Assembly: GCA_900540875.1 (NCBI GenBank)
Contig: UQHT01000036.1
Location: forward strand, 1-8,030
Length of the DNA: 8,030 bases
Direction of reading: 5' to 3'
Origin: an uncultured Collinsella sp.
Lineage (GTDB): Bacteria; Actinomycetota; Coriobacteriia; Coriobacteriales; Coriobacteriaceae
This document shows, in pieces, positions 1 to 4,924 of the stretch (within the stretch, counting starts at the first letter, position 1; each line of letters begins with the position of its first letter). The translations under genes were made by a program, and so were the position numbers. The notes under the pieces were generated by a model, which worked only from the letters and a program-made list of their open reading frames with translations, had not been told where the DNA came from and did no database searches.

Positions 1-55
1 GCGCAACGCGTTGCGCTGAGTCCTGAGCCTGTTGCAATGAAGATGAGAATCAAGG
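1..55. repeat. Left terminal inverted repeat with edge palindrome
   Basis: These 55 bases are the exact reverse complement of 7976-8030; the match stops at position 56 (A here, not matched at 7975). The outermost 16 bases, GCGCAACGCGTTGCGC, are themselves a perfect palindrome. If the two window ends are one and the same sequence, they overlap on this palindrome and form a 94-bp perfect inverted repeat with 47-bp arms. The inner edge coincides with the point where the traX reading frame stops resembling its family. It may be an assembly-graph end, a real palindrome or an element terminus. Confidence 0.9.
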
Positions 56-233
56 AATGATTGCGAAGACAAGCATATTTCGCAGGTACTTCTTTAAGTC
101 ATGAGTATGCAAAAATCCCTCAACCATCAAAAAGCAAAATAAGGGAAATGCAATTCTGCCAAGAACATGAAGCACATCCGAAGCCTCGCTTAGAATCGCC
201 CACTGTTCGTCTGATATCTGACTGTACGATGCG
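50..233 (-). pseudogene. traX: traX, 3' part (interrupted by IS and shortened)
   Basis: This is the downstream part of a TraX-family gene (polytopic inner-membrane protein, named after the F-plasmid pilin acetylation protein; widespread in gut bacteria as an uncharacterised acyltransferase-like membrane protein). The residues GRIAFPLFCFLMVEGFLHT followed by KKYLRNMLVFAII are the family's most recognisable block. Joined across the 9-bp target duplication to 1717-1838, it gives one open frame of 98 residues. Family members are usually above 200 residues, normally continuing after FAII with a Ser-Glu-Ile-Pro-Phe-Asp-like segment. Here the frame instead runs into Pro and a stop at 50-52, inside the terminal repeat, so the last half or more is missing. 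With the IS present the fragment is fused in frame to IS sequence from 340 but is unlikely to be functional. Confidence 0.85.
225..233. repeat. Target-site duplication, left copy (TACGATGCG)
   Basis: The nine bases TACGATGCG lie immediately outside the left IS end and recur at 1717-1725 immediately outside the right end. IS256-family elements typically duplicate 8 or 9 bp on insertion. Removing one copy and the IS restores an open traX frame (Ala-Ser-Tyr-Ser at the junction), which independently confirms the boundaries. Confidence 0.92.
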
Positions 234-314
234 GTAGTGTCGAGAAAGTTGGTGTAGCGTCCGATCCGAAGCGAGTCGGCCCGGCGTCCAAGAACCTGGA
301 ATACGGTTGATATC

Positions 315-1595
315 CTATGCCGCCTCGATCCTGTCCGCAAGCTCGAGGCCGGATTCGATCATCTTCCTGGCCTCAGCCTCCAGCCGCGACCAGTCGACCG
401 TCCCGTCGAGCCCGCGCGTGCGGCCCTCGTCGTAGAGCTCCCTCATCTTCGCCTCCGAGAAGTACCTGGATTCCTGCCATGCCTCGTCCTGCTCGCACAT
501 GACCGCGCCTGCCAGCCGCACCAGCGACGCCGTCGAGGGGAACGCCTGCACCACCCTCGACCTGCGCTTTATCTCGCGGTTCGTCCGCTCCTGGACGTTG
601 TTGGTGCGCAGGCGCTTCCAGTGCGACGGCGGGAAGTCGAGGTATGCCAGGGCGTCCGGCTCGGCCTCCTCGAGGATCGCCGCCGCCCTCGGGCAGCACC
701 CCTCCAGCATGTCGCACGCCACGTGGTACATGGCGGTCACGGTGGCGGCGTCGCGCCCGCGGAACACCTGCGAGACGATCCTGCCCACGCGGCGCCTGAG
801 CTGCCAGGAGCCCGCCTCGCGCATGCAGTCGCGCATGAGGTGGACGGCGCAGCGCTGCCATGCCGCCCCCTGGAAGACCTCCGCCGCGGCCGCGACGAGG
901 CCCGCGTGCGCGTCGGAGACGACGAGCTCCACGCCGGAGACGCCGCGGTCGCGGATTTTCCTGAGGAATGCCAGCCACGAGTCGTACGACTCCGTGTCCA
1001 CCACGCCGACGCCCAGCACGCGCCTCCAGCCGCCCGCGTCGCAGCCGATGGCCGTGACGACGGCCGTGGAGGCCACGCGGCCCCCGCGGCGGCACTTGAC
1101 GTAGGTGGCGTCGAGCCAGACGTAGGGCACCGGCGAGCCGTCGAGGGGCCTCGCGCAGAGCTCCTCGATGTCGGCGTCAAGGTTCGACGCGATGGCGCTC
1201 ACCTGGTCCTTGGAGAGCCTGGACACGCCCATCTTCTCCGCGACGCGCCGCACCTTGCGGGTGCTCGTGCCGGTGGCGTACATCTCGGCGACGGCGGCCA
1301 CGAGGGCGCGGTCCGCGCGCTGGTAGCGCTCGATCACGTCGTCCGGGAAGAAGCTGCCGGTGCGGAGCTTCGGGATGCGCAGCGTCAGCGTGCCGACGCA
1401 GGTGGCGAGGCCGCGCTCCCGGTAGCCGTTGCGGCTGTTCGCCCCGCCGCCGCACAGCTGGTCGGCCTCGGCGTCCATCACGGCGTTTACGACCTGCTCG
1501 GCGAGGCGCCTGAGCAGCTCCTGCATGTCGATGGCACCGTCGTCGAACCGCGGCATGGCGAGCATGTCCGGCTTCGGGTCTGATAAGATTTCCAT
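315..1595 (-). CDS. IS256-family DDE transposase, 426 aa
   Basis: This is the transposase of the surrounding IS, a RNase-H-fold DDE enzyme that cuts and rejoins the element ends (copy-out/paste-in through a circle in studied family members). The catalytic triad is visible: D162 in LDATYVKCR, D228 in VVSDAHAG, and E336 in TNNVQERTNREIKRR. C249 and H252 in WQRCAVHLMRD form the C-x2-H signature between the second D and the E that marks this family. The N-terminal region (about 20-130), including GYRERGLATCVGTLTLRIPKLR, is the usual DNA-binding part. Length is full for the family (about 390-430) and there is no frameshift. The start at 1593-1595 has AAGGA about 11 bases upstream, a rather long spacing. 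Expression is probably limited by the inverted repeat just upstream. Confidence 0.96.
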   Translation of the reverse strand: MEILSDPKPDMLAMPRFDDGAIDMQELLRRLAEQVVNAVMDAEADQLCGGGANSRNGYRERGLATCVGTLTLRIPKLRTGSFFPDDVIERYQRADRALVAAVAEMYATGTSTRKVRRVAEKMGVSRLSKDQVSAIASNLDADIEELCARPLDGSPVPYVWLDATYVKCRRGGRVASTAVVTAIGCDAGGWRRVLGVGVVDTESYDSWLAFLRKIRDRGVSGVELVVSDAHAGLVAAAAEVFQGAAWQRCAVHLMRDCMREAGSWQLRRRVGRIVSQVFRGRDAATVTAMYHVACDMLEGCCPRAAAILEEAEPDALAYLDFPPSHWKRLRTNNVQERTNREIKRRSRVVQAFPSTASLVRLAGAVMCEQDEAWQESRYFSEAKMRELYDEGRTRGLDGTVDWSRLEAEARKMIESGLELADRIEAA

Positions 1596-1661
1596 AGCGG
1601 TCTTCGTCCTTTCCTAGAACCTGTTGTTGTGGTGATTTCAGATTCTAGGACGAAGGCCGCT
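1596..1661. promoter_or_regulatory. Inverted repeat upstream of transposase start
   Basis: TCCTAGAA (1612-1619) pairs exactly with TTCTAGGA (1643-1650), and the outer segment AGCGGTCTTCGTCCT (1596-1610) is nearly complementary to AGGACGAAGGCCGCT (1647-1661); the two pairings partly compete. In many IS elements a subterminal hairpin like this hides the transposase ribosome binding site on transcripts entering from outside. That role is inferred here from position only. Confidence 0.55.
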
Positions 1662-1716
1662 CTTCGTTAAACGGACGCTAGGGAGCCACCCTTACACCAA
1701 CATTTTCGACGCGATC

Positions 1717-1725
1717 TACGATGCG
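1717..1725. repeat. Target-site duplication, right copy (TACGATGCG)
   Basis: This is the second copy of the 9-bp duplication, directly abutting the right IS end. On the minus strand it encodes part of the Ala-Ser-Tyr codons that reconnect the two traX halves. Confidence 0.92.
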
Positions 1726-1838
1726 TGAGTCATGATTCCATTGGTCAGGACGATCCTGCTTACATGATCGAGAACCATCGAAATGGCTGCTATTATCTTT
1801 AATGTGCTGCCGCTAATTCCGTATCTATTTGTTTTCAT
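1717..1838 (-). pseudogene. traX: traX, 5' part with start codon
   Basis: This is the upstream part of the same TraX-family gene. It starts at ATG 1836-1838 and reads MKTNRYGISGSTLKIIAAIS then MVLDHVSRIVLTNG, matching the hallmark first transmembrane helix of TraX (Leu-Lys-Ile-Ile-Ala then Met-x-x-Asp-His). The start is supported by AAGGA at 1846-1850, 7 bases upstream. After 40 codons the frame enters the 9-bp duplication and is cut by the IS. The duplicated tRNA-end repeat (1852-1875) abuts the ribosome binding site, so whatever promoter the gene had must lie in or beyond the hairpin-rich spacer to its right. Confidence 0.85.
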
Positions 1839-1851
1839 TTCGTATTCCTTA

Positions 1852-1875
1852 CTTTGGGTGGGCCGTCAGGGGTTC
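1852..1875. repeat. 24-bp direct repeat, copy 1 (tRNA-Lys 3'-end sequence)
   Basis: It starts CTTTGGGTGGGCCGTCAGGG and is identical over 24 bases to 2029-2052, 177 bases further on. Copy 2 is part of a tRNA-Lys 3' half; copy 1 has only the acceptor strand and part of the T arm. A second, shorter copy of a tRNA end beside an integrase is the pattern left by repeated or imperfect site-specific integration or excision. Confidence 0.85.
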
Positions 1876-1991
1876 AGCCTGCTCCGCAGGCGGCCGCTGC
1901 GGCGCTTCGCGCCTTGCGCGCCGCGCTGGCAAACGCTCACGCGTTTACTCAGCTCCGCGCCCTTTCGGGTTCGAACCCGCGTCGCGGCAAC
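1876..1991. other. Hairpin-dense GC-rich spacer between att-like repeats
   Basis: No convincing gene is present. The stretch holds a series of small perfect hairpins or palindromes: CCTGC-tcc-GCAGG (1878-1890), GCGGCCGC (1890-1897), GGCGC-ttc-GCGCC (1901-1913), AAACGC-tcac-GCGTTT (1931-1946) and CGGGTTCGAACCCG (1966-1979). The last resembles a tRNA T arm, but no surrounding cloverleaf is visible. The function is unknown. Confidence 0.6.
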
Positions 1992-2021
1992 AAAAAAGCG
2001 GCCGGCATCCGCCAGTCGCTT
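1992..2021 (-). terminator. Intrinsic terminator following the tRNA-Lys fragment
   Basis: On the minus strand the sequence reads AAGCG-A-CTGGC, loop GGAT, GCCGG-C-CGCTT and then a T run (A run at 1992-1997 on plus). The stem has 10 pairs including one G-U, with one A-C mismatch. It sits just downstream of the tRNA-Lys 3' end, where a tRNA transcript would be terminated. It would also prevent minus-strand transcription from the right entering traX. Confidence 0.75.
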
Positions 2022-2028
2022 TTCCATT

Positions 2029-2052
2029 CTTTGGGTGGGCCGTCAGGGGTTC
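2029..2052. repeat. 24-bp direct repeat, copy 2 (within att site)
   Basis: It is identical to 1852-1875. This copy continues without break into the rest of the tRNA-Lys T arm, variable loop and anticodon loop up to 2077. Confidence 0.85.
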
Positions 2053-2077
2053 GAACCCTGGACCTTGGGATTAAAAG
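2036..2077 (-). other. Attachment site: 3' half of tRNA-Lys(UUU) gene
   Basis: Read on the minus strand, this gives an anticodon loop CTTTTAA (anticodon UUU, lysine), anticodon 3' strand TCCCA, a variable loop, T arm CAGGG-TTCGAAC-CCCTG, acceptor 3' strand ACGGCCC and discriminator A. The next bases are CCC, so CCA is not encoded. Upstream of the anticodon loop the bases do not complete the anticodon stem, and no D arm or 5' acceptor strand is present, so this is not a functional tRNA. A tRNA 3' half starting at the anticodon loop, 160 bases from a tyrosine integrase gene, is the standard identity segment of an attP, or of the element-end att site left after integration. Crossover is probably in or near the anticodon loop. 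Confidence 0.85.
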
Positions 2078-2187
2078 CGGAATATCGTTTGATTTTAGAA
2101 TTGAGCAGTGCTACCTTACACCCACTCTGACCTGCGGTTTCATTAGACTGAAGGGACTGCAAGGACAGGGCTATTCCAATCACAATC

Positions 2188-2218
2188 GGTACACCCCGCG
2201 GTACACGCGGGGGTACAT
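2188..2218. repeat. Three GGTACAY repeats at 12-bp spacing upstream of int
   Basis: GGTACAC (2188-2194), GGTACAC (2200-2206) and GGTACAT (2212-2218) lie on the same face of the helix at an approximately one-turn period, 20 bases before the integrase start. The middle copy is flanked by a perfect inverted repeat, CCCCGC (2194-2199) and GCGGGG (2207-2212). Plausible roles are arm-type integrase or Xis sites, or an operator controlling int. The role is inferred from layout only. Confidence 0.6.
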
Positions 2219-2237
2219 CCGCAATCGTGGAGGCCCC

Positions 2238-3464
2238 GTGAAACCCAAGCGCTACTACACCTCGTCCTGTCTCATCCCGTACCGCTGCGGCGGATGGCGC
2301 GGACGTCTGAAATTCAAGAAACAAGACGGAACATATGGGCAGGTCAGCAAGGTCATAGCCGCCAAATCGAAACGTGCAGCTCAGGCCGAGTTGAAGGAAT
2401 GGCGCGAAGAGATGGAAGATCTTGCACAGAAGAAACTTAAACTTGGCAGCATGGCCCATAAGACAGTGAAAGACCTGCTAGACGGCTATATCGACATGCT
2501 CAGTGCATCCGGCTCAATTGAGTCCTCAACCGTCTACGACTACCGCGGTGCCGCGCGACTCGTTGAGCGCAGAATCGGCGGTATTGAGTTCGATTCGCTG
2601 GATGTAACAGCAGCTCAAAACTGGATTAACTGGGCCGTTGAGGAGGGCTACAAGCCATCCACCATCCGCAAGAGCGTGACATTGCTCAAGGCCGCCTACC
2701 GCGACGCCGTCGGCAGGCTCCGCGTGATCGACTACTCCCCCGTTGACTGCGTTCGCGTGCCCAAGGCCCGTCACCGTGAGCCCAATGCGCTGGACGAGCG
2801 CGAGCGCGGACGGCTGCTCACATTCCTCTCCATTGCTCGCGACTGCCCCGAAAACGTGGGGATCTACCTCGCACTTCTCACAGGCATGAGGCGCGGAGAA
2901 CTACTCGCTCTGAGATGGCGAAACGTTGACTTCGAGCAGAGGATACTCCACGTCAAAGCATCTATCGGCTTCGGCGAAAACGGCCATTACGAGAAAGAGC
3001 CAAAAAACGGCGGGAGCCGGAGGAGCATTCCCATGCCGGATGAAGTCGTGGGGATCCTTACACGCCGCTTAACTTCAGCACGCGCCGAGTGCTTTAAGGC
3101 AGGCGTGCCATTCGAGCAATCGATGTTCGTGTTGGGCGGCCCTGACGGCGAGTTCATGGCCCCCGAGCGCCTGTCGCGTCACTGGGCCGTCACGGTTCGA
3201 CAGTTAGGGCTGGTGGGCTCGGAGGGCGAGCCGCCCAAGTTCCACGACCTGCGTCACACGTTCGCCACCGCAGCGATCCTCGCGGGGACGGACATCAAGT
3301 CCGTGTCCTCGCTCCTGGGCCACGCCAACGCTGCCATGACGCTCAACATCTACACGGGCGTCAACCCTCAAGCAAAGCGAACGGCAATGGATGCTGTGGC
3401 GGCAACGATGACGGCGGCACCGCCTGCGACTGAAATCTTGGAACTACGAGCGGTCGGAAAATAG
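2238..3464 (+). CDS. int: Tyrosine site-specific recombinase (integrase), 408 aa
   Basis: This enzyme breaks and rejoins DNA at att sites, integrating and, with an accessory factor, excising the element. The N-terminal stretch about 10-60 resembles the arm-site-binding domain of Tn916/ICE-type integrases, residues 73-175 the SAM-like core-binding domain, and 185-380 the catalytic domain. The active-site set is complete: R218 in LLTGMRRGELLALRW, K256 in EPKNGGSRRSIP, H336 and R339 in HDLRHTFAT, H362 in LLGHANAAMT and nucleophile Y372 in NIYTG. I chose GTG 2238-2240 because GGAGG lies four bases upstream and the length (408) fits the family. The same frame stays open back to 1854, but that part is tRNA and spacer sequence. 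The target is most likely tRNA-Lys, given the adjacent att site. Confidence 0.96.
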   Translation: MKPKRYYTSSCLIPYRCGGWRGRLKFKKQDGTYGQVSKVIAAKSKRAAQAELKEWREEMEDLAQKKLKLGSMAHKTVKDLLDGYIDMLSASGSIESSTVYDYRGAARLVERRIGGIEFDSLDVTAAQNWINWAVEEGYKPSTIRKSVTLLKAAYRDAVGRLRVIDYSPVDCVRVPKARHREPNALDERERGRLLTFLSIARDCPENVGIYLALLTGMRRGELLALRWRNVDFEQRILHVKASIGFGENGHYEKEPKNGGSRRSIPMPDEVVGILTRRLTSARAECFKAGVPFEQSMFVLGGPDGEFMAPERLSRHWAVTVRQLGLVGSEGEPPKFHDLRHTFATAAILAGTDIKSVSSLLGHANAAMTLNIYTGVNPQAKRTAMDAVAATMTAAPPATEILELRAVGK

Positions 3465-3601
3465 GGCTATGCGGCGTCCAGATACTGTTTTTTTGGCCCG
3501 TAAAAACATGAGCCGTCCTTCGGTGCCGACCCTTCTTTTTCAAGGCCGAAAATCGGCTCTGATTTGAGCAAAAGACCAGCTAGACAGCTGTTTCTTATAG
3601 A

Positions 3602-3622
3602 GACTATTCAGACTATTCAGAC
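3602..3622. repeat. Tandem 9-bp repeat GACTATTCA upstream of small gene
   Basis: Two perfect adjacent copies of GACTATTCA (3602-3610, 3611-3619) plus a partial third (GAC) lie 20 bases before the 64-aa gene. A small hairpin, CAGCT-agac-AGCTG (about 3579-3592), precedes it. The repeat may be a regulator binding site or simple slippage. The interval 3465-3601 between int and this repeat holds another weak hairpin, GCCGA-aaa-TCGGC (3545-3557), but no gene. Confidence 0.6.
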
Positions 3623-3641
3623 AATGAAACGGAGGTGAACC

Positions 3642-3836
3642 ATGCTCGAATTCAGGATAAGCGGCGAAACTGCCGAGGTCGGTTGCCTGGCAGACCAGCT
3701 GGAGAGGGCGGGCTATGTCGTCAGGCGCTCGAAGCCCTATCGCAACAGGGACGAGGAAGGTTGTCGGATCTATCTCGAACTGGATGAGGACAAGGTCATG
3801 GGCTGGATGCTTGCCAACCTTGAAAAGCATCCCTAG
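3642..3836 (+). CDS. Small conserved-looking protein, 64 aa
   Basis: I do not recognise this with certainty. It starts MLEFRISGETAEVGCLADQL and contains RRSKPYRNRDEEGCRIYLEL. This layout (beta strand, helix with a Glu/Ala-rich face, then a Tyr-x-Asn-Arg turn and a final Arg-x-Tyr-Leu-Glu strand) resembles the small DUF3970-type proteins found in plasmids and conjugative elements, whose function is unknown; that likeness is from memory. It is likely a real gene: GGAGGTGA sits 3 bases before the ATG, one of the best ribosome binding sites in the window, and a strong hairpin follows 15 bases after the stop. It has no signal peptide, membrane segment or cysteine motif. It lies between int and the hairpin cluster and is probably transcribed on its own. 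Confidence 0.75.
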   Translation: MLEFRISGETAEVGCLADQLERAGYVVRRSKPYRNRDEEGCRIYLELDEDKVMGWMLANLEKHP

Positions 3837-3851
3837 ACGACCCCACACAAT

Positions 3852-3882
3852 GCCCGCCTTTCGGCTAAGGCGAAAGGCGGGC
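3852..3882 (+). terminator. Perfect 12-bp stem hairpin after the 64-aa gene
   Basis: GCCCGCCTTTCG (3852-3863) and CGAAAGGCGGGC (3871-3882) are exact complements around a 7-base loop. The position just after a stop codon and the stability suggest a terminator or 3' mRNA-stabilising hairpin. No T run follows, so termination by itself is less certain. Confidence 0.65.
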
Positions 3883-3970
3883 CCGAGTACGGAAACCCAC
3901 CGTTTAGAGCGGGACAGACTTAATCGGGCGAAATGACCGTAAGGGTAGGTTTTTGAAATACGCAAGAGTC

Positions 3971-4076
3971 GTACGCTGCCGTACAAAACTGCGTTTTGCC
4001 CGTCCGCGTACGCGCCGAAACCTACGGTTCGGCGCTTGTTAGGGCTCTGCCCTAAAACCCGGCGCCCTGCAGGGCG
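3971..4076. other. Cluster of hairpins: candidate oriT or replication origin
   Basis: Within about 105 non-coding bases lie six ordered secondary-structure signals: GTACG-ctgc-CGTAC (3971-3984), CAAAAC-tgc-GTTTTG (3984-3998), palindrome CGCGTACGCG (4005-4014), a 10-bp stem with one bulge GCGCCGA-a-ACC/GGTTCGGCGC (4012-4035), TTAGGGC-tct-GCCCTAA (4039-4055) and palindrome CGCCCTGCAGGGCG (4063-4076). Dense stacked hairpins between short genes of a mobile element are typical of nicking sites (oriT of mobilizable elements, double-strand origins of rolling-circle plasmids) and single-strand origins. No relaxase or Rep gene is visible, so the partner protein would have to act in trans or be one of the unknown neighbours. 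Confidence 0.5.
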
Positions 4077-4138
4077 AAACCCTCGTTCTCATAACCACAG
4101 ATTTAAGAAAGCAATATGCCCCATGCTCGGGCTTGTCA

Positions 4139-4166
4139 CCATTTGGCACCGCGTGGCACCAAATGG
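4139..4166. promoter_or_regulatory. Inverted repeat containing a direct repeat, upstream of HTH operon
   Basis: CCATTTGG (4139-4146) and CCAAATGG (4159-4166) form a perfect 8-bp inverted repeat. Between and overlapping the arms TGGCACC occurs twice (4144-4150 and 4154-4160) three bases apart. A further hairpin, ACGGC-aaaa-GCCGT, lies at 4205-4218. The layout fits an operator or iteron for a small DNA-binding protein such as the HTH protein encoded 95 bases downstream. I see no confident promoter in the interval. Confidence 0.5.
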
Positions 4167-4260
4167 GTCCGCACTGGGGTTACAAGCGACTTAGTCTTTT
4201 ATTAACGGCAAAAGCCGTCCAGTCTTGTGAACCCAGAACGGGCCAGAAAGGAGCGCGACT

Positions 4261-4500
4261 ATGCGCAAATCAGAGCAGGCCATCGTTGAGCGGTTCCGCG
4301 CGGGGGACTACACCTCGCTACCGCTACTTATCACACCGAGCACTGCTGAAGCCGCCGTTGGGATCAGCGCCAAACATCTAATCCGCATGGTCGAGCGCAG
4401 CGACATTCGCGGAGTGCAAATCGGCCGTTGCTGGAAGATCAATCGCGATGACCTGCTGAGCGTCTGCGGCCTGCGCGACAGTAATAAAGGCGCAGCATAA
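4261..4500 (+). CDS. Excisionase-like helix-turn-helix protein, 79 aa
   Basis: This small DNA-binding protein has one recognisable segment. Residues about 25-67, PSTAEAAVGISAKHLIRMV then QIGRCWKINRDDLLSVC, match the MerR/excisionase-type winged HTH pattern (helix, turn, recognition helix, a short basic hairpin with Gly-x-x-Trp-x-Ile, then Asp-Leu-Leu). Such proteins bind and bend att DNA to favour excision, or repress early promoters of mobile elements. The start is supported by AAAGGAG 7 bases upstream. Its stop (4498-4500) overlaps the next start by one base (TAATG), so the two are translationally coupled. It is the first gene of a three-gene operon ending at 5461. As the only Xis-like gene near the integrase it is the best candidate directionality factor; a repressor role is the alternative. 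Confidence 0.8.
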   Translation: MRKSEQAIVERFRAGDYTSLPLLITPSTAEAAVGISAKHLIRMVERSDIRGVQIGRCWKINRDDLLSVCGLRDSNKGAA

Positions 4501-4922
4501 TGACTCGTTCGATAAGTGATGACGAAGCAATCGAAGCGGCATGGGATGCGCAGCTGCCCTCGCTGCGAATTGAGCTGCCGATAACAAACACCCTCGAACT
4601 CAAACAACTGTATGCAGCTCGCGGTGACAGAACATACGCAGATATAGGCGTATGGCTCGCAATGTGCTCGCTCGCATCATCGACTTCAGGTCACTCATTG
4701 CCAGCAGACAACGAGCTGCTCGCATTGCAGCTTTATGGATCGCGCGGCAAATCGACCATCGCGGCCGAACATGTAAATGCGCTGGCCGCAGCAGGGCTCG
4801 TTTTTGTGGGCACTGACGGATTACTGTATTTACCAGCAATCGAGTCTGAATTTGTTAGGCACGGAAAAATGATCGTCGGCGGCACCCGTGGCGGGCGTCC
4901 TAAAAAGAAACGGAGGCGATAA
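4500..4922 (+). CDS. Unknown protein with winged-helix-like half and basic tail, 140 aa
   Basis: I do not recognise the family. Residues 45-112 look helical with a Gly-Leu turn and a short strand pair, including LPADNELLALQLYGSRGK and NALAAAGLVFVGTDGLLYLP; this is the shape of a winged helix as found in plasmid and phage replication or partition proteins. The final residues GGTRGGRPKKKRRR are strongly basic with a Gly-Arg-Pro core, reminiscent of an AT-hook, and suggest nucleic-acid binding. It has no signal peptide, membrane helix or catalytic motif. Translation is coupled to the HTH gene (TAATG) and it is followed after two bases by the next gene. The NAL-x3-GL...DG-x-L-x-L segment recurs in that next gene. 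It could be a replication initiator, regulator or accessory transfer protein. Confidence 0.75.
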   Translation: MTRSISDDEAIEAAWDAQLPSLRIELPITNTLELKQLYAARGDRTYADIGVWLAMCSLASSTSGHSLPADNELLALQLYGSRGKSTIAAEHVNALAAAGLVFVGTDGLLYLPAIESEFVRHGKMIVGGTRGGRPKKKRRR

Positions 4923-4924
4923 TC

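Larger units (their letters stand above)
234..1716 (-). mobile_element. IS256-family insertion sequence, complete, 1483 bp
   Basis: The element is bounded by the 9-bp duplication TACGATGCG and has related inward-facing ends: GTCGAGAAAGTTGGTGTA at 239-256 and GTCGAAAATGTTGGTGTA read on the minus strand from 1710 to 1693 (16 of 18 identical). The distance from the tip to this block is 5 bases on the left and 6 on the right, so the exact tips are slightly uncertain. One intact transposase gene fills the interior, read right to left. Length, single open frame, end sequence and duplication size all fit the IS256 family. It is markedly more GC-rich than its traX host, and intact ends with an undamaged duplication suggest a recent insertion. 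Confidence 0.93.

Noticed and set aside
1..55. Terminal repeats as ends of a Tn3-like transposon carrying the whole window
   Set aside because: No transposase or resolvase of that type is visible. The match ends exactly at a length typical of an assembly k-mer, and the outer palindrome is better explained by a single palindrome joining the ends.
50..340. 96-aa minus-strand open frame as a complete protein
   Set aside because: Its first 35 residues are IS end sequence; the rest is the interrupted traX. It is a chimera produced by the insertion.
373..1583. Several long open frames overlapping the transposase on both strands (for example 621-1583 plus)
   Set aside because: GC-rich coding DNA keeps other frames open. 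Their Arg/Ala/Gly-rich or Ala/Val/His-rich translations show no domain, while the transposase frame has a full DDE triad.
1966..1979. CGGGTTCGAACCCG as the T arm of a second tRNA
   Set aside because: No acceptor, D or anticodon arm can be built around it on either strand. It is recorded only as a palindrome in the spacer.
2188..2218. GGTACAY repeats as a small CRISPR array
   Set aside because: The repeats are 7 bases and the spacers 5 bases, far too short, and no cas gene is present.
1854..2237. N-terminal extension of the integrase (128 codons upstream in frame)
   Set aside because: The extension translates tRNA T-arm, terminator and spacer DNA. The GTG at 2238 with GGAGG upstream gives normal integrase length.
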